From Bacillota bacterium (GTDB taxonomy: Bacteria > Bacillota > Bacilli > Alicyclobacillales > SLC66), in assembly GCA_021846285.1 (NCBI GenBank), contig JAJZCB010000027.1, positions 1 through 39,125 of the forward strand: a DNA stretch of 39,125 bases, given 5' to 3'. Under the pieces are notes generated by a model. It had not been told where the DNA came from, did no database searches, and was given only the letters and a program-made list of their open reading frames with translations. Of the stretch, positions 7,394 through 14,970 are shown one piece after another. Every line of letters begins with the position of its first letter. The first letter of the stretch is position 1. Made by a program: the position numbers and the translations under genes.

Positions 7394-7774
7394 TTACTTT
7401 TGATAAATCTCCATTGCATCTAGGTCGATAACAAACCGTCCTGCCGTAAGAATGTCTGCTCCCAACAGACCATTGATTCCGAAGTGGGAATCAATGTTAG
7501 CAAAATCCAATTTGACTTCGGACAGTGTAAACGTTCCAAACTCGATTGACTCAATCTTTTTACGGATAGACCGTTCGACACCACCAATGCCATGCATGAC
7601 AACAATTTCATCATTAACATCGCCATAAATGCCGATATCATCAACCAGTTCCATTGATATCACTGAGTGACTTGCGCCGGTATCAAGCACTAAATGGTCG
7701 ATTAGTCTGCTTTGTCCTCGGAATGTCACCGTCATTGAGACAAATAGAAGGCCATCAATTGGTGCGATCTTCAA
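7394..7774 (-). CDS. Retropepsin-like aspartyl protease
   Basis: A 126-residue single-domain aspartic protease. It shows the flap-preceding catalytic motif LVLDTGASHSVIS with Asp31 and the late hydrophobic GLLGADIL segment that packs under it. One copy of D-T/S-G means that activity requires a homodimer, as in retroviral proteases. There is no signal peptide or membrane anchor. The TTG start at 7774 has GGAGG seven bases upstream and overlaps the end of the upstream gene by 20 bases, indicating translational coupling. Bacterial proteins of this type are mostly uncharacterised; the target protein is unknown. Confidence 0.85.
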   Translation of the reverse strand: MKIAPIDGLLFVSMTVTFRGQSRLIDHLVLDTGASHSVISMELVDDIGIYGDVNDEIVVMHGIGGVERSIRKKIESIEFGTFTLSEVKLDFANIDSHFGINGLLGADILTAGRFVIDLDAMEIYQK

Positions 7775-8018
7775 CTGGTGACCTCCTAAATCCCACGCGA
7801 GAAACAATCTCCATAACCATTTCTGGTCTACCCGTATGATAGACAAAGTTTTCATGTTTGGCCCTTAGAAGTTCTCTAGTAGCCTCCTGCGGATCTGGTA
7901 TGGAACGAATAACCGCCATTTCATCTACATACAACTTGCTGCCATCCTGGTGCGATTTTAATGCCTGCACCAGTACAAACTGATCCGGAAATAGCTCGCG
8001 AACCTCCGACCACAACAT
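7755..8018 (-). CDS. Small partner of retropepsin-like protease
   Basis: An 87-residue soluble protein starting LWSEVRELFPDQFVLVQALKSHQDG and ending VYHTGRPEMVMEIVSRVGF-R. From memory, a similar small protein (W-x-EVR start, VYHTSR-like end) commonly precedes retropepsin-like genes in Bacillota, so I regard it as a conserved partner, perhaps an inhibitor, chaperone or substrate. No known domain is recognised. It overlaps the protease gene by 20 bases. The ATG at 8018 has only a weak upstream GACGGTGA. Confidence 0.7.
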   Translation of the reverse strand: MLWSEVRELFPDQFVLVQALKSHQDGSKLYVDEMAVIRSIPDPQEATRELLRAKHENFVYHTGRPEMVMEIVSRVGFRRSPVEDRTN

Positions 8019-8111
8019 GGATTATCACCGTCCGTCTCATCAGTCACCTGTATTATACCATTTTGCGAACTGAGATGGTTCCACATAGCGCATCGTCGTC
8101 TGAATCGAGTC

Positions 8112-8181
8112 ATGTCCTGCGACCCTTGCGACGCGTTGCTTGTATGGTATGTTTTGAACCAACGCCCCGTTAGTTCATTAA
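8112..8181. repeat. Junction repeat (attC-like), probable short class
   Basis: The right end CCCGTTAGTTCATTAA (8166-8181) lies between the secreted copper-amine-oxidase-N-like gene and the retropepsin pair. GCGTTG (8133-8138) and CAACGC (8160-8165) form a perfect inverted repeat adjoining the right end. The left end is weak (TCCTGCGACC near 8116), giving a length of about 60 bp. Confidence 0.4.
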
Positions 8182-8215
8182 GATGACGATATTACGTCCA
8201 ATCAATTTTAGATTT

Positions 8216-8767
8216 TCATCCAATCGGGTGGAAATTTAATGACCATGTATCGTTTACCCCGTTCCAAGTTGCGCCCATTTTCCAATAGTAGTTTAGAATC
8301 GTGTCCAAGTAATAAATCGGCATGTACACTGTCTCGATACCTGAAGCAGAATTCCTCGCTACAAACTTCGGCACAACTGCCGAAGGAGGTGCACCAGCTA
8401 CAAGGTGTATTTGTATCTGATTCCTGGTAGCCGTCAGTGCCTCGGGATTACCCAGCGCTGCTAAGGTATATCCTGGTGGATATTTTACCAGGGAGAATGC
8501 TGTTCCATTCCAAGTCGTTTCAAAACCTACCTGTTTCAAGGTTTTTTGCACGTAGCTTATTGGTATCCAAGTTGTCTCCACACCACTCCACGGATCTTTT
8601 GCAACAACATGTTGTACGTGTAGAGATGCATGACCTGTCACTGAAATTGTCGTTGGTACATACCTGCCAGTCGTTTCTGTTGCAGCATTTGCGACGACAG
8701 GAAACAGACCCAGGGCGATTACAGATCCGACAGCAACCACTCCCGGTAATCCAGCTTTTTGTTTCAT
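8216..8767 (-). CDS. Secreted protein with two copper-amine-oxidase-N-like repeats
   Basis: A 183-residue secreted protein. The ATG at 8767 follows GGGAGG and opens a clear signal peptide (KQK, then a hydrophobic run ending VANAATE). The mature part has two similar units: WIPISYVQKTLKQVGFETTWNGTAF and YMPIYYLDTILNYYWKMGATWNGVNDTW. Both match the pattern of stalk-type copper-amine-oxidase N-terminal domains, in which a beta strand and helix are followed by a W-x-G turn. These domains are common in envelope proteins of Bacillota and usually act in binding rather than catalysis. Neither repeat shows a metal centre. It lies upstream of a junction repeat and alone in its interval. Confidence 0.8.
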   Translation of the reverse strand: MKQKAGLPGVVAVGSVIALGLFPVVANAATETTGRYVPTTISVTGHASLHVQHVVAKDPWSGVETTWIPISYVQKTLKQVGFETTWNGTAFSLVKYPPGYTLAALGNPEALTATRNQIQIHLVAGAPPSAVVPKFVARNSASGIETVYMPIYYLDTILNYYWKMGATWNGVNDTWSLNFHPIG

Positions 8768-9055
8768 AACAGCAGTCCTCCCGATGTGTTTTATCAATAT
8801 TCCCAAGTTATCTTTATACGTATTCGTCAATGTAGACGAATGAATGAAGTTGAAAGTTACACAATCCGATATGGAAAACATTTATAGGGATATTAGCGAA
8901 TGGGTCTTCCTGCACATGCCTGCCCGCAACGGTCAGCCATCCGATTGAAGCCGTATTGGACTTTAGAAATCGACAGGCGGTTGTTGACCCTCAGTTTATC
9001 AGGCGGTACTTCTCCCAGATTCGCCGTCAGCGAGTGGCGGTGGGGAACATCGCCG

Positions 9056-9967
9056 TCAAAGATCGCGACCGCCGACAACTGCCCAAGCCAAGTGGACATT
9101 TTCATTTGCATGATACATCTTCGCTGACCTGTCAAAGTCAAAGAAACGTTCCTGGATGTCGGCAGGACCTAAGTCTTCGTAGAGGTAAGATCCCAGCTTC
9201 TCTAGTTCTGCCCCAAGACTCGACGGGTCGAAGGTCGTATTCATCGATTCTCCCATTTTTTGCAACTCTTTGCGAATTTCATGCAGCCTTGCATCGGTCT
9301 TCGTGTGGTAATCAAAAATAACCGAGCTGCCTGCGGGGGCAATTTGCGTAATCGACCGTAGTGTTTCGAATACATCGTCGGGGGACAAATACATCGTGAC
9401 ACCCAACAAACTGAAGAGACTTTTGACGCTCGCGTTATACGGCGATCCAAGAAGCGCTTCACTTAATCTTTCCTTGCTAAGATCTGCGGACACAAAATGC
9501 AGACTACGTGGGATTCCCCAATTCAAATCAGCCAATCTTTCGCGCTTAAATTCTTGTGTACCCGGCAGGTCAACCTCAAATACCTTAATCTCTTTCAGCA
9601 AGTCACCGTGCCGAAATGCAAAGGTGTCCAGTCCCGCCCCGAGTATCACATATTGCCCGACGCCCTTGCCAATTTCCGATTTAAGATTATCCTCTGTGTA
9701 TCGTGATCGACTGATCACATTGGGAAGTCCCATTGTTTGCAGAATGGGTGACAGACTGACCTGATGCAGGTTAACAGTATCGCCGTCAGGACTTTCGGTC
9801 TGTGCCACAGCAGTGGTCAAGCCCTGTTCAATGAGCCTGCGTCTCCCTTCCGGTATCAACTGGAGGGCGAGGGAATCGTCAAAAACCACGGGGGTATCGT
9901 GCGCAGAATGGTAGCCTCGAATAAAGGCGGTCATGATTGCAGTAATGCTTACATGATCTGATGTCAT
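9056..9967 (-). CDS. SAM-dependent methyltransferase, leucine-carboxyl-methyltransferase family
   Basis: A 303-residue methyltransferase of the PF04072/TIGR00027 type (PPM1-like). Motif I is YVILGAGLDTFAFR (106-119), followed by the acidic strand FEVDLPGTQEFKRERL, which in this family contacts the SAM ribose, and SLFSLLGVTMYLSPDDV. Homologues in actinobacteria and Bacillota O-methylate small acids or peptides in secondary metabolism; the substrate is unknown here. The ATG at 9967 sits behind GGGAGG. Unlike its neighbours the gene has its own near-consensus promoter and a structured leader of about 95 bases, suggesting independent regulation. Confidence 0.85.
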   Translation of the reverse strand: MTSDHVSITAIMTAFIRGYHSAHDTPVVFDDSLALQLIPEGRRRLIEQGLTTAVAQTESPDGDTVNLHQVSLSPILQTMGLPNVISRSRYTEDNLKSEIGKGVGQYVILGAGLDTFAFRHGDLLKEIKVFEVDLPGTQEFKRERLADLNWGIPRSLHFVSADLSKERLSEALLGSPYNASVKSLFSLLGVTMYLSPDDVFETLRSITQIAPAGSSVIFDYHTKTDARLHEIRKELQKMGESMNTTFDPSSLGAELEKLGSYLYEDLGPADIQERFFDFDRSAKMYHANENVHLAWAVVGGRDL

Positions 9968-9972
9968 CTGGA

Positions 9973-10036
9973 ATCCTCCCTTGAAGGTGTATCCTTTAAG
10001 AGTTCAAAAGGATGGTATATGCAGAGAGAGTATACC
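9973..10036 (-). promoter_or_regulatory. Structured leader with two adjacent hairpins and possible SD-pairing arm
   Basis: Two perfect inverted repeats abut each other in the methyltransferase leader: GGTATA/TATACC (10014-10019 and 10031-10036) and ATCCTTT/AAAGGAT (9991-9997 and 10007-10013). On the transcript the ATCCTTT arm can instead pair with GGAGGAT of the ribosome-binding site (9973-9979) using two G-U pairs. The two foldings exclude each other, as in translational attenuators. A TTG-initiated 30-codon open frame spans the leader and ends overlapping the methyltransferase ATG, but it has no ribosome-binding site. Confidence 0.4.
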
Positions 10037-10070
10037 AGACACACAAATTGATTCAATAGACGGACTTCAT

Positions 10071-10099
10071 ATCATACCACATAAAAAGTTTCTTGTCAA
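10071..10099 (-). promoter_or_regulatory. SigA-type promoter of the methyltransferase gene
   Basis: On the minus strand, TTGACA (10094-10099), a 17-bp spacer and TATGAT (10071-10076) make a near-perfect housekeeping promoter. It lies between the junction right-end motif at 10147 and the methyltransferase gene. Confidence 0.8.
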
Positions 10100-10146
10100 T
10101 GACTCAAATTGGGTCCTTATACACATTCCGCGTTGTGCGCTATGCG

Positions 10147-10162
10147 CCCGTTACCTGAAGAA
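10147..10162. repeat. Junction repeat, right-end half only
   Basis: CCCGTTACCTGAAGAA, an excellent match to the right-end motif, lies between the GNAT and methyltransferase genes. Instead of a left end, the promoter and leader of the methyltransferase follow. GTTACC (10150-10155) has an inverted partner GGTAAC about 35 bases to the right. Confidence 0.5.
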
Positions 10163-10244
10163 CATGCCCAAAAGGATGAAGAACCGCCCATGGTAACCCA
10201 CCAAAATAGAGGCGGTCCTGTGTTGTTGAATTTACACGTCAGTC

Positions 10245-11285
10245 CTACACTAAAGTGGAAACAAAGCTGTCCCACTCCTCGTTCCCTTCAAGATGTGCGC
10301 ACTGTTTCAGAAGTGTTTCACGATCCATAGTGTGTCCGTTGCTCCATATATACCTGACGTTCTTTATGGTGTTTGAAGCATTATGTGCTAATGCCCAGCA
10401 CTGTGCCGCTTGCCAATGATATATCGGTTCCACCTCGTTCATGTCATCATAGTGTTTCCCCCACTCTGCCCACTGTTCGACATCCAAATCCGTGATATTC
10501 TCAATCGGTGGGTAAGGCGTGAAACTGCTGTAATCTTTTACGTGAGCAAACCCGACTCGCTCCGCTATTGTGTACGATCCGATGTTGGAATCAACACAAT
10601 GCCAGCCGATTTGCCTTATTCCATCGGAGATAGCCCTGTTCACTGTTGCACCCACCGCAATCGTTGCCAGCCCCTGTCGACGAAATTCAGGATCAGTTGT
10701 GACTCCAATCTCCATCTTATCGTCTACAATGCAATCCACGAGGCACCAGCTAACGATTTTTCTATCCGTCCTCACATACGCTCCTAAACAGAGCCCTGCA
10801 AAATCATTGAGGTCAGTGAAGTTGAACCAGTTGGTAACACGCTCTGCATTTTCGTATTTGAGATAATCGTAACTTCCTACAGACACATACTCCACGGTGT
10901 ACCCATCACTGTGCAGCTCCGTGAAATTCGTCAAACACAGCTTGGCTAGTTGATAATATCGTCTTGTATATTTCTTTACGGCTATGTTTCTATGGATGTC
11001 GCCTATACGCCGTTCCCATTCTTCTGTGTCACACATAATAGGGTGTTCCCAAAAGTTTAGTCTCTGCTTGACTCCTTCATTAAACTCCTGGTTGTTGGCA
11101 CAGCCAGCCACCAAATTGCACTCAGGTGTAATAAATAGTGCCGATAGAGGTTTTACAGTTTCATCCACGTAAATTTCTCCAATTGACGTTCCCTTGATAA
11201 CTGCCTCGATACACAGTTCATGATGGGAGTTCACAACTAGCTGGGCAACCTTGTGATGGTCATTCCGTGAAAGTTTTTGAAACAG
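10245..11285 (-). CDS. GNAT acetyltransferase (GNAT_acetyltr_2 type)
   Basis: A GNAT-fold acetyltransferase of the two-part PF12746 type, in which an N-terminal domain (AVIKGTSIGEIYVDE-KPLSALF) precedes the acetyl-CoA-binding domain. The latter has the V/T-T-x-PEFRRQGLA-T pyrophosphate loop and a downstream W-x-CVDSN-x-GSYTIAERVGF block. The substrate is not predictable. The first GTG (11234) cuts into the conserved N-terminal helix and has no ribosome-binding site. AAGGAGG lies eight bases before an in-frame CTG at 11285, and LFQKLSRNDHHKV from there fits the family opening, so a CTG start giving 346 residues is proposed. Confidence 0.85.
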   Translation of the reverse strand: MFQKLSRNDHHKVAQLVVNSHHELCIEAVIKGTSIGEIYVDETVKPLSALFITPECNLVAGCANNQEFNEGVKQRLNFWEHPIMCDTEEWERRIGDIHRNIAVKKYTRRYYQLAKLCLTNFTELHSDGYTVEYVSVGSYDYLKYENAERVTNWFNFTDLNDFAGLCLGAYVRTDRKIVSWCLVDCIVDDKMEIGVTTDPEFRRQGLATIAVGATVNRAISDGIRQIGWHCVDSNIGSYTIAERVGFAHVKDYSSFTPYPPIENITDLDVEQWAEWGKHYDDMNEVEPIYHWQAAQCWALAHNASNTIKNVRYIWSNGHTMDRETLLKQCAHLEGNEEWDSFVSTLV

Positions 11286-11920
11286 TGCGGACTCCTCCTT
11301 AATAAGGTCATTCTTCTTGAAGACTACTCTCCGTTAGTACAGCAACACATTCAGTTCTCCTTTGCCATACGCCCCAAAAATTCCGCTGCTTCCCACGCGG
11401 TTGGGGCCTTGAGCACATTCTCCTCGGCGTTATCAGTTCTGGTGATTCGGTCCTGAAACTCGAGTACTGATTGCCATAAACAGCCTCCTTCATGACGGAT
11501 ATCTATTTCAAAGTTCCTGAACCCCTCGCTCTTCCTACCTCCACTGTATCACCGCCCTCATTGTGCCGCAAGATCCGTTCGTTCCCCGTGTTCAAGGCTC
11601 CTGACTCCACAATCAGGCCCGAAGCGCTATAATGTCACGCTCTCCGTATAGCCTAACGCCTATGGTGACGATGTGATTTGTACGGTGGGTTATTTTCCAG
11701 TGGATCAACAAGCTCACGAATCAGGGGCGGGAATTTCGCGAGTGAGAGCCTGTGAGAAGAGCAACCAAGCCTGCGTCATCAAGACCGTATGGATGGCACG
11801 GGTATGTTATCGATGTTAGGCCGAAACATAGCCACCATCAGCCGTTTCAACAATGATCACCTTCGTGTTCGTTATGGAATTTCTTTCCCTGTCGATTTGA
11901 AGGCGTTTGGGAGTGATTCG
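11286..11920. other. Degenerate region between GNAT and MFS genes
   Basis: About 635 bases without an intact gene. At 11331-11340 is CCGTTAGTAC, a junction right-end motif followed by AGTACAGCAAC, as at 6359. On the minus strand an open stretch ending at about 11350 reads QDRITRTDNAEENVLKAPTAWEAAEFLGRMAKEN in pieces of up to 20 residues at a time. A good AAGGAGG plus ATG lies in another frame (14 codons), so this looks like a small gene broken by a frameshift. The stretch 11640-11830 has no recognisable coding. GCCTAAC (11651) and GTTAGGC (11815) are perfect complements but are 171 bp apart and lack inner pairing. Confidence 0.4.
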
Positions 11921-12844
11921 TCATGTTTCTTTCCCAAGACTACGCCTCTTCCAAACTAGCCCTGACGCCATTGAAAACAGGACTCCGGTAAAGATATAGG
12001 GAAACAGGGAGTTGAGATTATAGAGGCTTGTTCCAACCATGGGCCCGAGGGCAGTCCCCAGCCCCTGGGCAGCGCTTATGCGCCCGGCTACGGCGCCCTG
12101 TTCAGTCTGGTTTACGGACAAGGATGCGCCCGAGGTAGCGCCGGGCAAGACGAGTCCGACCCCCAGTCCCAAGAGTATGAACCCTATATAAACGGCCTGC
12201 ATATGGCTATGAAACAACAGACTCACAGAGGCCAGCAAGAAAATCGGAGCCCCAATAGTGAGGAGCGCCCTGGAGGATAGTTTCAGACGTCTCACAAATA
12301 GCAATTGCGACACTACGGAGACAGCACCCGCAAGCATGAAAAGAAACCCCGCAATTTGCGCCGTTCCACTCGATGAGAGATGAAAATGGCCTTCAATAAA
12401 GAAACCGGTTGTAACCTGAATGGCAAGTACAGAAGCCTGAAGAGAGGTGATGATGAAAAGATACATCCAAACCCGCCTATCAAATAATTTGATTCTCGCG
12501 GTAACTCTGGCACTCGCGCCGGACGTGACTTGTGATGGCGGCAGATAAGCCCATACCATAAGAAAGCCGATCAAAGGCAATAAGGACCCAAGATAGAGAG
12601 GGGCCATAAGGTGGTATGCAGAAAGTACACCCATAGCCGGTCCGATAATGGATCCCAGTCCGCTTGCCATCCACACCAGTGAAATTGCCGCAGTTCTTTC
12701 TCTGCCGCTCGTTGTATCCGCGATGTAAGCCTGAGCGGCGACGGGAACGGTCGAAAAGAAGACTCCCGAGGCGATTCTAATCAGCAAGAGCAATACGAAC
12801 AACAAGAAAGCCGGGGGGCGATGCGATATTCCCCAATCGCCCAC
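11921..12844 (-). pseudogene. MFS efflux transporter, 5'-truncated
   Basis: A 307-residue remnant of a 12-helix major-facilitator drug exporter. It opens in helix 4 (LLFVLLLLIRIASGVFFST, the R-x3-G region) and continues through the inter-domain loop (QVTSGASARVTARIKLFDRR) to helix 12 and a normal C-terminus. Helices 1-3 with motif A, about 75-80 residues, are missing. The first usable codon, GTG, lacks a ribosome-binding site. It lies ten bases after the DinB stop in the same reading frame, suggesting that a deletion joined the two genes. Loss of helices 1-3 should abolish transport. Confidence 0.75.
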
Positions 12845-12853
12845 AATGGCGCC

Positions 12854-13378
12854 CTATGAAATATGTGGCAAGTAGCGTTCTTGGAGAATAGTTCGATGGT
12901 GAAGTTCATGACCTGCAATGATGTAAGCCAAGGCAAGGGCAGACGTAGGATATTCTCCAACCGTGCTGCGTCGCGACCATGCATCTTCGGACAGTGTTCC
13001 AGTTAGACTCAGAGTGGCGTCACGCACGATTCTGAAGTCAGACAGGATTTGGTCAAATGGGATCTGATTTATACCGGCCTCTCGAACCCAGATGTCTTGA
13101 TCAAAACCAGGAAGCGCCGATGTATCTCCACGAGATGCACAAAGCAGACGGTAAGCCATGACGCGCTCAGTGTCGGACATGTGACTCACGACTTCCTTGA
13201 TCGTCCACTTATCGCTGTCGTAGCGGTAAAGAGAGGCTTTTTCTGATATGCCGGCCAACAACTCGACCGTGCCGCGATGCTGATGCACGAGGCTTTCAAG
13301 GATGTCGCCTTCAGGTACGAGCCTAATATATCGGTCAAAATAGGGGTTGTATTCGCTTGACACTGGTCGTGCTAACAT
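12854..13378 (-). CDS. DinB/YfiT-like metal-binding protein
   Basis: A 174-residue DinB-superfamily four-helix bundle. The three metal-ligand histidines are evident: His66 (EVVSHMSDTERV) and His157 and His161 in AGHELHHRTIL. The opening YNPYFDRYIRLVPEGDILE and the PGFDQD-W segment match a subgroup widespread in Bacillota. Possible roles are thiol-dependent transferase or metal-dependent stress enzyme; none is proven for this subgroup. The ATG at 13378 sits eight bases after GAGGAG; a GTG two codons earlier is possible. Unlike the DinB protein at 825 it keeps the HELHH form, so the two are distant paralogues rather than a recent duplication. Confidence 0.9.
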   Translation of the reverse strand: MLARPVSSEYNPYFDRYIRLVPEGDILESLVHQHRGTVELLAGISEKASLYRYDSDKWTIKEVVSHMSDTERVMAYRLLCASRGDTSALPGFDQDIWVREAGINQIPFDQILSDFRIVRDATLSLTGTLSEDAWSRRSTVGEYPTSALALAYIIAGHELHHRTILQERYLPHIS

Positions 13379-13429
13379 AGACACATCTCCTCACATTAGT
13401 ATGAAGTACTCGTTTGCTGCGCACTCGCA

Positions 13430-13440
13430 CCCGTTATTCC
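13430..13440. repeat. Junction repeat, right-end half, diverged
   Basis: CCCGTTATTCC lies between the small membrane protein gene and the DinB gene, 45 bases past the former's stop codon. TTTGCTGCGCACTCGC just to the left resembles a compressed left end. This is the last recognisable copy toward the right. Confidence 0.3.
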
Positions 13441-13483
13441 GTCACCATATTCGCGTAATTACTTCCCATGAATACTGTACCGA

Positions 13484-13747
13484 CTAAGCAGAATCACCGT
13501 ACATACGTTCCATAAACCACCACATTGCCAGCCCCCAAAAGTATCCGCCTACAAGGAACATCAACAAGCTGATGAAGGCACTTAACATGACCTCACTATT
13601 AAGATCAAAATGAACACCGAACGTGTTGCGAAGAATCGTAAATAATATCCATGTAGATACCCCCCATCCCAAGACACCACGGCGAAATATAAACCTGCGT
13701 TTCCCTCTTCGCCTTACTATTTCCCATCTATTGCTTGCTTTTCTCAT
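13484..13747 (-). CDS. Small two-helix membrane protein
   Basis: An 87-residue protein with a strongly basic N-terminus (RRRGKRRFIFRRG) and two hydrophobic helices, about residues 25-42 and 55-78, the second rich in Gly, Trp and Phe. By the positive-inside rule the N-terminus is cytoplasmic. I recall similar R-G-K-x-x-F-I-x-x-G-V-L-x-W-G proteins of unknown function in bacilli. The gene follows the SDR gene by about 50 bases on the same strand and may be co-transcribed with it. Function unknown. Confidence 0.7.
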   Translation of the reverse strand: MRKASNRWEIVRRRGKRRFIFRRGVLGWGVSTWILFTILRNTFGVHFDLNSEVMLSAFISLLMFLVGGYFWGLAMWWFMERMYGDSA

Positions 13748-13795
13748 TCCACGTCACCTTGCTTCCTACTGTAAGGGGCGACCGAGTATGCTAAA

Positions 13796-14572
13796 TCACC
13801 AGAAGCCACCATCGGAATGAATAATTTGTCCGGTTATCCATTCGGACTCATCACTCGCTAGAAATACGATTAACTTTGCCGCATCACGTGGTTCCCCAAT
13901 ACGACCCATCGGGAATTTTGGCAATAAAAACTCTTTCAATTCGCTACTCATCCACCCGGAGTCTGTTGGTCCAGGATCTACGGCATTAACCGTAATTTTA
14001 AGTGGTGCCAATTCGAGAGCGACTGATTTTGTAAAAGTGGAAATCGCACCTTTTGTTGTAACGTATGCCAAATTGCCGGGCTGAGGTGATTTGTCTTGCC
14101 CTGACACCATGTTAATGATTCGCCCACCATGTTTACCCTCAATTTGACGAGCAAACTCTACAGTCAAAAGACACGTTCCCCTTACATTCATACTGTAATG
14201 AGCATCGAGAATGTCTGCATTTATCGAACGAAAATCTACGTCAACGGAATGCGTCGCATTATTCACAAGAATTGATGGAGAACCTAATCTCTCATAAACT
14301 TCGTCGAGTAGTATCCTCGGCGCATCTGGTTGCGACAAATCCAATTCCATTGACTCACATCTAACTCCAACACTGCGGATCTCCGTCATCAAATGCTGTG
14401 ACCACTCGGAATCGTCCTCAATGAAATACTTCATCTGGCGATCATACCTTGACCAATGGGTGAAAAAAATATCAGCTCCCTCTCGGGCTAATTCTCGACA
14501 TATTGCAGTGCCGATGCCGTTTGCTCGGCTAGCACCAGTAACAATCGCAATCTTATTGGTTAATCGTTTCAC
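13796..14572 (-). CDS. SDR-family oxidoreductase
   Basis: A 258-residue short-chain dehydrogenase/reductase with a Rossmann fold. It shows TGASRANGIG (12-21) for the dinucleotide, NNA (104-106), the catalytic Ser157 and the Tyr170-x3-Lys174 pair, and NAVDPGPTDSGWM after the last strand. The MSGIIHSDGGF-type C-terminus is complete. A conserved bacillus subgroup with an SRANGIG loop and an HW-SRYDR insertion matches, often annotated 3-ketoacyl-ACP reductase without proof. The GTG at 14572 lies behind AAAGGGGATG; 39 more open codons upstream carry no ribosome-binding site and are not conserved-looking. Confidence 0.9.
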   Translation of the reverse strand: MKRLTNKIAIVTGASRANGIGTAICRELAREGADIFFTHWSRYDRQMKYFIEDDSEWSQHLMTEIRSVGVRCESMELDLSQPDAPRILLDEVYERLGSPSILVNNATHSVDVDFRSINADILDAHYSMNVRGTCLLTVEFARQIEGKHGGRIINMVSGQDKSPQPGNLAYVTTKGAISTFTKSVALELAPLKITVNAVDPGPTDSGWMSSELKEFLLPKFPMGRIGEPRDAAKLIVFLASDESEWITGQIIHSDGGFW

Positions 14573-14970
14573 AAAAACATCCCCTTTGTGGAAACGCTGA
14601 ACAAGCACTATTGGAGATGTACTATGTTCACCGATTATTGGTATGAGTGAATATGGACGTAATTGACCCATTTCGATCAAAGGAATCAACTATATCCATG
14701 CGGTTACTCAGCCATGAAAGGATGTCTCCCATTAATGTCCATGCTCCTTCCGTACATCTCCGCTTTTATATGGTATCGTGTTAGCCAACTTTGGTAAAGG
14801 ATCAAAACCGGTATCTTGCGGATTCCTGCTCCGATAACAGAAGAAGCCTTGGTCGCACGCGGTGCATATTCATGCTATCGGGCACAGTTCATTCGATACG
14901 ATAACTCCTCGAAGGGAAGGCACGAATTTGGATTGTACGTGCGGTGTTAAACTGTGCTGCACTCATACTA
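14573..14970. other. Non-coding stretch upstream of SDR gene
   Basis: About 400 bases with no gene-like frame on either strand. It should carry the SDR promoter. The only candidate, TTTACC and TACCAT 17 bases apart near 14780-14810 on the minus strand, is weak. It marks the change from A+T-rich accessory DNA to the envelope genes. Confidence 0.35.

Noticed and set aside
8893-9141. 82-codon minus-strand frame after the methyltransferase
   Set aside because: No ribosome-binding site, overlaps the methyltransferase 3' end, and the composition is not gene-like. TGCCCGC at 8921 weakly resembles a junction left end but has no right end.
11651-11821. GCCTAAC and GTTAGGC, exact integron R-box consensus sequences facing each other
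   Set aside because: They are 171 bp apart with no complementary inner boxes and the neighbouring bases do not pair, so chance is likely.
1436-13440. Junction repeats as CRISPR, REP elements or terminators
   Set aside because: Copies are not regularly spaced, have no spacers, lack T-runs, and their ends are tied to gene stop codons.
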